The notes beneath the pieces are model-generated. The model worked only from the letters and a program-made list of their open reading frames with translations, searched no databases and was not told the DNA's origin. Positions 4,880 through 10,267 of a stretch of DNA of 10,267 bases are shown one piece after another. The stretch comes from Firmicutes bacterium UBA993. GTDB taxonomy: Bacteria > Bacillota > Dethiobacteria > DTU022. The DNA lies in NCBI GenBank assembly GCA_002292015.1, contig DBBD01000025.1, positions 1-10,267 on the forward strand. The letters are read 5' to 3'. The first letter of the stretch is position 1. Each line of letters begins with the position of its first letter. The position numbers and the translations under genes are program-made.

Positions 4880-6229
4880 GTGATTCAGACATTGCTTATC
4901 GCCAACCGGGGCGAAATCGCCCGCAGAATAATTCGCACGGCAAAAAAGATGGGGATTAAAACGGTTGCTGTCTATTCGGATGCGGATACCGGGGCTCTGT
5001 TTGCCCGTGAGGCAGACGCGTCGATCGGCCTGGGAGGAAAAACGCCCCTGGAAAGCTACCTTGACGTCGAAAAGGTTATCGGGGCGGCCTTGTCCGAGCG
5101 GTGTGACGCTGTTCACCCTGGCTACGGCTTTTTGTCAGAAAACCCGTCTTTTGTACGGAAATGCATGGAGGTAGGACTCCTCTTTGTCGGTCCCGAAGCG
5201 GAATCGATCCGCCTGATGGGCGACAAGGCGCAAGCTCGCCGGACGGCGCAAACTCTTGGCATCGCCACGGTACCTGGCAGCGGTATTGTGCGGGATCTGG
5301 CCGAAGCTATGGCGGCTTGTGAGCAGATCTCCTTTCCAGTGCTGCTGAAAGCGTCCGCCGGGGGGGGCGGTATAGGTATGCGCCGGATCGAAAATGTCGT
5401 CGATTTACCCAGCGCTTTTGACGAGACCTCGGCCCGGGCCAGGGTCGCCTTCGGCGACAGCAGGGTTTACCTGGAAAAATACCTGGATGAACCCCATCAC
5501 ATCGAAATCCAGGTTTTTCGCGATAAGCGGGGTAATGTACTAACCTTTTGCGAACGGGAATGCTCGGTGCAGCGCCGCTTCCAAAAAGTGATTGAAGAAT
5601 CCCCGTCGACCTTTGTCACAGCGGACCTGCGCCGGGATCTGAGGAAAGCGGCGAAAAAGCTGGTAAACGGGATTGGCTATGTCAATGCGGGAACCGTCGA
5701 GTTCGTAGTGGATAGCGAGAGAAATTATTATTTCCTGGAGGCGAATACCAGGCTTCAAGTCGAACACCCGGTAACCGAAGCGATCACTGGACTGGATCTG
5801 GTGGAGCTGCAATTACGGATTACCGCTGGAGAAGAGCTGTCCTTAGTTGATGACGGCATTGTCACAGCTGGAAACGCCCTCGAAGCAAGGATCTATGCCG
5901 AGGACCCCGAGCGGTTTTACCCCTCACCTGGAACGATAACGGGATACGAAGAGCCTGCCGGGGAGGGGATACGGGTTGACAGCGGCTACTGCCTCGAAGA
6001 TACAGTTACGCCGTATTACGATCCACTTATTGCCAAGTTGATTACTCACGGGTCTTCGCGGGAGGAAGCTCGTGCACGGATGCTGCACGCCCTGGATCGC
6101 TACCACATCTCCGGGATCAAAACGAACATCCCCTTCCTGAAAAAAGCGTTCTCTTCTCCCCTTTTTAGACGAGGCGGTTACGACACGCACTTTGTAGAGA
6201 AGTTGAAAAAAGAAGGCTTGAGATGTTGA
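4880..6229 (+). CDS. Biotin carboxylase subunit of an acyl-CoA carboxylase (AccC-like)
   Basis: ATP-dependent carboxylation of carrier-bound biotin with bicarbonate. The start is GTG 4880 with a modest AGGTG site (4865-4869), giving MIQTLLIANRGEIARRIIRT. The 449 residues match free AccC and end after the biotin carboxylase C-terminal domain, so the carrier domain is separate. Visible in order: the preATP-grasp domain with HPGYGFLSEN (79-88), the ATP-grasp domain with MGDK (Lys116), the glycine-rich loop KASAGGGGIGM (157-167), HHIEIQ, CERECSVQRRFQKVIEE, and the metal/bicarbonate site FLEANTRLQVEHPVTE with Glu287, Asn289, Arg291 and Glu295. All main catalytic residues appear intact. It lies 27 bp after the dehydrogenase gene and 47 bp before the carboxyltransferase. 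Its partner carrier is most likely the 71-residue biotinyl protein encoded at the end of the cluster. Confidence 0.95.
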   Translation: MIQTLLIANRGEIARRIIRTAKKMGIKTVAVYSDADTGALFAREADASIGLGGKTPLESYLDVEKVIGAALSERCDAVHPGYGFLSENPSFVRKCMEVGLLFVGPEAESIRLMGDKAQARRTAQTLGIATVPGSGIVRDLAEAMAACEQISFPVLLKASAGGGGIGMRRIENVVDLPSAFDETSARARVAFGDSRVYLEKYLDEPHHIEIQVFRDKRGNVLTFCERECSVQRRFQKVIEESPSTFVTADLRRDLRKAAKKLVNGIGYVNAGTVEFVVDSERNYYFLEANTRLQVEHPVTEAITGLDLVELQLRITAGEELSLVDDGIVTAGNALEARIYAEDPERFYPSPGTITGYEEPAGEGIRVDSGYCLEDTVTPYYDPLIAKLITHGSSREEARARMLHALDRYHISGIKTNIPFLKKAFSSPLFRRGGYDTHFVEKLKKEGLRC

Positions 6230-6276
6230 GATACAGTGCGCTACGCCGGCAGATAAAAGGAGGTCTTTGGAAATAA

Positions 6277-7863
6277 ATGAGTGAAGATCAAAAGACGGGG
6301 TTTACAGAAGTCGTCAGGCTGCACGAGAAGCGGGAAAACGCCAGGCAGGGGGGCGGTCCAGATAAAATCAAGCGGCAGCACGACCGGGGCAAGCTGACGG
6401 CCAGGGAGCGCCTCGACCGGCTCTTCGACCCGGGCACTTTTTGTGAAATGGCCATCCTCGGCGGGGAGATTGTGGAAAGTCCGGATGCCGACGGGGTGGT
6501 GGCGGGCTACGGTAAAATCGAGGGCCGCTACGCTGGTGTAGTCGCCTACGACTACACGGTCAAGGGTGGTTCTATGGGCCAGATCGGCGAGGAGAAAGCC
6601 TCACGCATCCGCGAAATCGCGCTGAAGTCAAAGTTTCCCATGATCTGGCTGCTCGACTCCGGGGGGGCTCGTATCGACCCGAAAAGCGGCTTCGGGGCCA
6701 ACACCGACAACACCGAGCGGGTGGCTATCTTTGCCAATACCGGCTACCTGTTTAAAGAAGAATCGCTTATGTCCGGGGTGATCCCTCTGGTCGGAGCCAT
6801 GCTCGGGCCGGGCTTCGCCGGGACCGCATATATCCCGGGCCTTTCCGATTTCGTGCCCATGGTCAAGGATAAAAGTTTCATGGGGCTGGCCGGCCCGGCC
6901 TTGGTCAAGATGGTGATTGGCGAGGATATCTCCGAGAACGATCTGGGTGGCTCGAAAGTGCATTGTGAAATAAGCGGAGTGGGAGACTTGGAAGTGGAAG
7001 ACGATGCCAGCTGCATCCAAGCCATTCGAGATTACCTTTCTTTCTTCCCTTCTAACTGCGACGAGAAACCGCCGCGTCGGGAATTTTCCGGCGATCCGAC
7101 AGGACTGATAGACGATAAGATCCTTTCCATCGTGCCAGAAAACCCAAGAGAAGCCTACAACATGCACCGGTTGATCAAGATGATCGTCGACGACGGCTAT
7201 TTTTTCGAAATGAAGCCACGGTGGGGTAAGAATATGATCACCGGTTTCGGTCGTATTGGCGGTTATCCCATCGGCATAGTCGCCAACAACCCTATGGCCT
7301 ATGGCGGCGTGATTGACATCAACGCCTCCGACAAGGCGACGCGGTTGATTTGGGTTTGCGACGCCTTCAACATTCCATTACTGTTCCTTTCGGATGTGCC
7401 CGGCTTCATGGTCGGCTCTAAGGCTGAAAAAGACGGGATTATCCGGCACGGAGCGAAATTCATTCATGCTGTGGCCGAAGCAACGGTACCCAAGTTCACC
7501 ATTATCATTCGAAAATCCTACGGGGCAGGCTACTACGCCATGTGCGGCAAAGCATTTGATCCCGACCTAATTGTGGCCTGGCCTACGGGTGAGATTTCAG
7601 TCATGGGTGCGGAAGGAATGATCAGCATTTTTGCCAAGAAGATGCTGGACGCGGCACCGGAGGAGGAGAGGGCGGCCATGATTGCCGGTATGGCCGACAT
7701 GATCAAACCCCACCTAAACGTAAAAGCGGCTGCAGCGCAAGGTTATATCGACGATATCATCGATCCCCGGGAAACAAAGCGAGTCCTTTTCCAGGCGCTG
7801 GAGTTCACCAAGAACAAGACGATCTTCCGGCACCCGCGCAAACACGGCGTCTATCCCGTGTGA
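6277..7863 (+). CDS. Acyl-CoA carboxylase carboxyltransferase subunit
   Basis: Transfers the carboxyl group from carboxybiotin to an acyl-CoA. ATG 6277 follows AAAGGAGGT (6256-6264); the product is 528 residues, the family length. The N-terminal half has KLTARERLDRLFDPGTF (39-55), DYTVKGGSMG, LLDSGGARI (126-133), GPGFAGTAY and LGGSKVHCEISG. The C-terminal half has NNPMAYGGVIDINASDKATR, FLSDVPGFMVG, RKSYGAGYYAMCGKAF and WPTGEISVMGAEG. The two oxyanion-type glycine loops of the crotonase-like halves are therefore present. The SYGAGYYAMCG and ISVMGAEG forms resemble methylcrotonyl/geranyl-CoA-type carboxylases and glutaconyl-CoA decarboxylase alpha more than classical propionyl-CoA carboxylase, but the overall sequence does not settle the substrate. 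A decarboxylase role is unlikely because a biotin carboxylase gene is adjacent and no sodium-pump membrane subunit is seen. Confidence 0.93.
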   Translation: MSEDQKTGFTEVVRLHEKRENARQGGGPDKIKRQHDRGKLTARERLDRLFDPGTFCEMAILGGEIVESPDADGVVAGYGKIEGRYAGVVAYDYTVKGGSMGQIGEEKASRIREIALKSKFPMIWLLDSGGARIDPKSGFGANTDNTERVAIFANTGYLFKEESLMSGVIPLVGAMLGPGFAGTAYIPGLSDFVPMVKDKSFMGLAGPALVKMVIGEDISENDLGGSKVHCEISGVGDLEVEDDASCIQAIRDYLSFFPSNCDEKPPRREFSGDPTGLIDDKILSIVPENPREAYNMHRLIKMIVDDGYFFEMKPRWGKNMITGFGRIGGYPIGIVANNPMAYGGVIDINASDKATRLIWVCDAFNIPLLFLSDVPGFMVGSKAEKDGIIRHGAKFIHAVAEATVPKFTIIIRKSYGAGYYAMCGKAFDPDLIVAWPTGEISVMGAEGMISIFAKKMLDAAPEEERAAMIAGMADMIKPHLNVKAAAAQGYIDDIIDPRETKRVLFQALEFTKNKTIFRHPRKHGVYPV

Positions 7864-7881
7864 AAGGTATAAATGTAAAAG

Positions 7882-7911
7882 TTGATACTGTCTATTGTGT
7901 TGTTGTAATAT
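7882..7911 (+). promoter_or_regulatory. Candidate internal sigma-A promoter before the hydratase gene
   Basis: TTGATA (7882-7887) and TAATAT (7906-7911) are separated by 18 nt, in the 130-bp gap between the carboxyltransferase and hydratase genes, the largest gap in the cluster. The gap is AT-rich and has no coding potential. This promoter could transcribe hydratase-BKACE-carrier independently. No TetR-type palindrome accompanies it. Confidence 0.4.
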
Positions 7912-7993
7912 GTAGCAGCAAGATTCCAGGTTTTCCATCAGTAGTTATTTTTGGGTTTTAATCACTTATCGCTTCGCAAAAAGGGATGATTTA

Positions 7994-8785
7994 ATGAATA
8001 CTTACGAAACGATTAAAACCGATCTCCGCGGCCAAACCGGCTGGATCATCTTGGACCGGGAAGAGCGGCGCAATGCGCTAAACCCGCAAATGCTGCTGGA
8101 ACTCAAGACCGCCTTACAAGAGTTCGACTGCAAAGACGAAGCTATTAGCCTGGTCTTAACCGGGGCTGGTGAAAAAGCATTTTGCGCCGGGATGGACTTG
8201 GGCGGCGGCGAGGCACTGCAGCTAAGTCCTCTTGACCGCCACGAACTGCAGCGTCGCTTCGTCGAACTGCTGGTTGCGATCAAGAGCCTCAAAAAGCCGC
8301 TCATAGCCAGAATGCAGGGCACGGCCCTAGGCGGTGGTTTCGGCCTGATGAGCGCATGCGACCTAGTCGTTGCTGCCGAAGAAGCTTCGTGCGGTACCCC
8401 GGAGATAAACCTCGGCCTCTTTCCCTACATCGTAATGGCCACCCTGATCAGGGTTACCAACAGCCCGAAACTGCTGCTGGAGATGATGCTCACTGGTGAA
8501 CGCATCACCGCCTCCCGGGCCAGGGAACTCGGTTTTGTCAACGAGGTGGTTAAACGGGAGGAACTCGATCGGAAGATTGAAGAGGTTACAACCAGGATTA
8601 ACCAAAAAAGCCCGGCGATCCTGCGCCTGGGCCGGCGCGCATTCTACACCATGCGCGATATGGCGTACGAACAAGCCATGGAGTACCTTTCGGGCATGTT
8701 GGCCCTTAACATGCAGGCTGAAGACATGATGGAAGGGGTTATGGCCTTCATGGAAAGACGGGAACCGCAGTGGAAGGGGAGGTAA
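7994..8785 (+). CDS. Enoyl-CoA hydratase/isomerase family protein, LiuC-like
   Basis: 263-residue crotonase-fold protein, ATG 7994 behind AAGGGATGA. Oxyanion-hole segments are FCAGMDLGG (63-71) and GTALGGGFGL (109-118). Of the two catalytic glutamates of classical hydratases, only the second is present (Glu137 in TPEINLG); the first is replaced by Gly117. To my recollection, Pseudomonas LiuC (3-methylglutaconyl-CoA hydratase) also has Gly at this site in a GGAVGL context and shares the IGLAP-type loop and the EG..AF.E.R.P.W C-terminus seen here (EGVMAFMERREPQW). The best guess is hydration of a glutaconyl-type CoA produced by the adjacent carboxylase, such as 3-methylglutaconyl-CoA. A general enoyl-CoA hydratase or isomerase remains possible. 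Confidence 0.88.
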   Translation: MNTYETIKTDLRGQTGWIILDREERRNALNPQMLLELKTALQEFDCKDEAISLVLTGAGEKAFCAGMDLGGGEALQLSPLDRHELQRRFVELLVAIKSLKKPLIARMQGTALGGGFGLMSACDLVVAAEEASCGTPEINLGLFPYIVMATLIRVTNSPKLLLEMMLTGERITASRARELGFVNEVVKREELDRKIEEVTTRINQKSPAILRLGRRAFYTMRDMAYEQAMEYLSGMLALNMQAEDMMEGVMAFMERREPQWKGR

Positions 8786-8812
8786 TTTTTACATCGAAGG
8801 AGTGTTGTATAG

Positions 8813-9679
8813 TTGAGCCTCAGTGATAAAGTGGTGATAACATGTGCCATCACAGGAGCGATCGCCAATAAAGCGCAGTGCCCCTATATCCCTTATACTC
8901 CGGCAGAAATTGGAGAAGAAGCGAGGCGAGCCTACGAGGCGGGGGCCTCGGTGGTGCATATCCACGCCCGGGAAGACGATGGATCTCCCTCGATCAGCGT
9001 GGATATCTTTCGGCGGATTTACGAAGAGGTGCGCCTGCGCAGCCCTGTGCTAATCAACTTCTCCACCGGCGCCATAGGTGTTCCCAAGGAGCAACGCATC
9101 GCCCATATCCCAGTACTGAAACCGGATATCGCCGCGCTGAATATGGGCACACTTAACTACGCCAAGTACAGTCCACGGCGCAAGGATCTGGTTTTCTCCA
9201 TGGAATTTCTTAACCCCATCCCGGATATCATCTATTACATAAAAACTATGCAGGAAAACGGTGTCCAGCCGGAGTGCGAGTGTTTCGACTTGGGCCATCT
9301 GGAGACTGCCTACCCACTTATGGATATGGGCCTACTCAAGCATTTCCAGGTCAGCTGCATCCTCGGCGTGGTGGGTGGGATCCTAGCCACAGCTCGTAAC
9401 CTGGCCTACATGGCTTCGCTGGTCCCGCCGGGAATCCCCTGGCAGGTGATCGGGATCAGCATGGATCAGTGGATGCTCTGTTCGACCGCTCTGGCGCTGG
9501 GCGGCAACATCCGCGTGGGGTTGGAAGATAACTTTTACCTATCCGAGGGGGTCATGGCTGAAGGCAATGGGCCGCTAGTGGAAAAGGCGGTTCGCATGAC
9601 ACGGGACATCGGGCGCGAACCGGCCAACGTAGAAGAAGCGAAAATACTGTTGAAGTTGAATCAGCACAACGAGGAGTGA
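8813..9679 (+). CDS. Beta-keto acid cleavage enzyme (BKACE/DUF849 family)
   Basis: BKACE enzymes are zinc-dependent TIM barrels that take a beta-keto acid plus acetyl-CoA to acetoacetate plus the shortened acyl-CoA; the best-known member, Kce, cleaves 3-keto-5-aminohexanoate in lysine fermentation. TTG 8813 follows AAGGAG (8797-8802); the product is 288 residues. The family features are CAITGA (11-16), ASVVHIHARED with zinc ligands His49 and His51, the NFSTGA loop, ALNMGTLNY, LGVVGGI and the RVGLEDN motif with Arg234, Glu238 (third zinc ligand) and Asp239. At the position equivalent to Kce Glu14, which binds the substrate amino group, this protein has Ile17, arguing against the lysine-pathway substrate. 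The gene starts 27 bp after the hydratase gene and its end supplies the ribosome site of the carrier gene. Confidence 0.92.
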   Translation: MSLSDKVVITCAITGAIANKAQCPYIPYTPAEIGEEARRAYEAGASVVHIHAREDDGSPSISVDIFRRIYEEVRLRSPVLINFSTGAIGVPKEQRIAHIPVLKPDIAALNMGTLNYAKYSPRRKDLVFSMEFLNPIPDIIYYIKTMQENGVQPECECFDLGHLETAYPLMDMGLLKHFQVSCILGVVGGILATARNLAYMASLVPPGIPWQVIGISMDQWMLCSTALALGGNIRVGLEDNFYLSEGVMAEGNGPLVEKAVRMTRDIGREPANVEEAKILLKLNQHNEE

Positions 9680-9686
9680 GCAAAAA

Positions 9687-9902
9687 GTGGCGGTCGAAGT
9701 CAAGTCACCGATTACTGGTAATGTATGGAAAATTGTCAAGGCAGTAGGTGAAACTGTGAACGAATACGATACGATCGCAATCCTGGAATCGATGAAGATG
9801 GAGATTCCCGTGGAAGCGCCGATCAGCGGGAAGATTACTGAGATTAAAGTGGTCGAAGGCGCCTCTATCATTGAGGAGGAGGTGGTCGCTGTTATAGAGT
9901 AA
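9687..9902 (+). CDS. Stand-alone biotinyl carrier protein (biotin/lipoyl attachment domain)
   Basis: 71-residue minimal biotinyl domain that shuttles carboxyl groups between the biotin carboxylase and carboxyltransferase subunits. The start is GTG 9687; the ribosome site GAGGAGTGAG (9671-9680) overlaps the last codons and stop of the BKACE gene, indicating translational coupling. The biotinylation motif ESMKM carries the acceptor Lys37, and two half-repeats PITGNVWKI and PISGKITEI form the flattened beta-barrel. It lacks the Pro/Ala-rich N-terminal linker of AccB and resembles the short carriers of acyl-CoA carboxylases and decarboxylases. It is separated from its partner subunits by two genes. 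A lipoyl role is unlikely given the MKM motif and context. Confidence 0.93.
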   Translation: MAVEVKSPITGNVWKIVKAVGETVNEYDTIAILESMKMEIPVEAPISGKITEIKVVEGASIIEEEVVAVIE

Positions 9903-10003
9903 CAGCTGGGGGGCTTATTGAAGTCCGGATTTCCGCGGCCAGCGCGGTGCCGGTTCTTAGAAAACATCCATACAAATGCAATAGGAACCAATGCAAACAA
10001 AAT

Positions 10004-10075
10004 GCCCGGCAGAAACAATCCTGACAACAGGTTTTGTGCTTACATAAGCGATTGTTTCTCTCCCGGGCTTTTGTT
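10004..10075 (+). terminator. Long imperfect hairpin with U-tract, probable operon terminator
   Basis: GCCCGG (10004-10009) pairs with CCGGGC (10063-10068), and after a small internal loop AGAAACAATC (10011-10020) pairs with GATTGTTTCT (10050-10059). CTTTTGTT follows the stem. The 29-nt apical region contains a second small hairpin, GCTTA/TAAGC (10038-10042 with 10045-10049). It lies about 100 bp after the carrier gene stop. The arms are unusually long and branched for a plain terminator, so a structured RNA or repeat is possible. Confidence 0.55.
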
Positions 10076-10267
10076 ACTATTACCCACCCTATCCGGAGAT
10101 GCGGCACCAAGGACACTACGATTCCGTCTCGACCGTTCTTTGTTCCGGGTTTATAAAATCTTGAGGTTAGACTTGACCACCTTTTAATAAGGGTGCGCCA
10201 GGGTGAAGGTTGGGGCTGGAGAGCGGCAAGAATTGAGTGTTTGAAAGTGGGAACAAAATTGTCAATA
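10076..10267. other. Intergenic right edge, no gene recognised
   Basis: Together with 9903-10003 this stretch holds no convincing coding region on either strand. A GC hairpin CCGCG/CGCGG occurs at 9933-9947 without a U-tract. A weak rightward promoter-like pair, TTGAGG (10161-10166) and TTTAAT (10183-10188), has 16-nt spacing and could serve a gene beyond the window. I do not recognise the remaining sequence. Confidence 0.4.

Noticed and set aside
6267..6284. Five-codon TTG mini-ORF before the carboxyltransferase
   Set aside because: It starts only about 3 nt after the Shine-Dalgarno core, too close for efficient initiation, and nothing else supports a leader peptide.
6277..7863. Carboxyltransferase as glutaconyl-CoA decarboxylase alpha subunit
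   Set aside because: No membrane sodium-pump subunit accompanies it and a biotin carboxylase gene is adjacent, so carboxylation is the more economical reading.
9575..10027. Minus-strand ORF beginning with a hydrophobic segment (LFLPGILFALVPIAFVWMF)
   Set aside because: Most of it is antisense to the biotin carrier gene, and its N-terminal part overlaps the operon-end hairpin. No ribosome site or family match is evident, so the hydrophobic stretch is probably fortuitous.
9918..10187. Plus-strand 89-residue ORF after the carrier gene
   Set aside because: It runs through the probable terminator hairpin, has a composition unlike the neighbouring genes and contains no motif.

Overview
The window (about 10.3 kb) looks like a chromosomal fragment of an anaerobic, amino-acid-fermenting Firmicute, probably a Clostridia member resembling the Peptococcaceae. 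This placement is an inference. It rests on a selenocysteine-containing glycine reductase gene, a tandem glycine riboswitch, strong Shine-Dalgarno sites with frequent TTG/GTG starts, and a CoA-based catabolic operon. No rRNA or other phylogenetic marker is present.

Left part, minus strand (1-2220): a promoter-proximal leader carries a two-aptamer glycine riboswitch and an intrinsic terminator. It is followed by grdC (component C beta subunit) and then grdA (selenoprotein A, with an in-frame UGA). grdA runs off the left edge. These proteins belong to glycine/sarcosine/betaine reductase, which turns glycine into acetyl phosphate and ammonia.

Divergent intergenic region (about 2170-2542): besides the two divergent promoters it contains a 147-bp REP/BIME-like element. 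The element is a pair of inverted 27-mers, each able to form its own hairpin. Beside it, a palindrome overlaps the presumed promoter of the rightward operon.

Right part, plus strand (2543-9902): one co-directional cluster encodes an unusual TetR-MaoC fusion with a perfect internal ribosome binding site, an isovaleryl/long-chain-type acyl-CoA dehydrogenase, a biotin carboxylase, a carboxyltransferase, a LiuC-like enoyl-CoA hydratase, a BKACE-family beta-keto acid cleavage enzyme, and a 71-residue stand-alone biotin carrier protein. Together they form a three-protein acyl-CoA carboxylase embedded in a dehydrogenation, carboxylation, hydration and cleavage series. The layout resembles the leucine/isovalerate (liu) pathway, but a BKACE enzyme sits where HMG-CoA lyase would be expected, so either the terminal cleavage or the substrate is probably different. 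No ETF, CoA transferase/ligase or HMG-CoA lyase lies inside the window.

Right edge (9903-10267): a long imperfect hairpin followed by a short U-tract probably ends the operon. I recognise no gene in the remainder.
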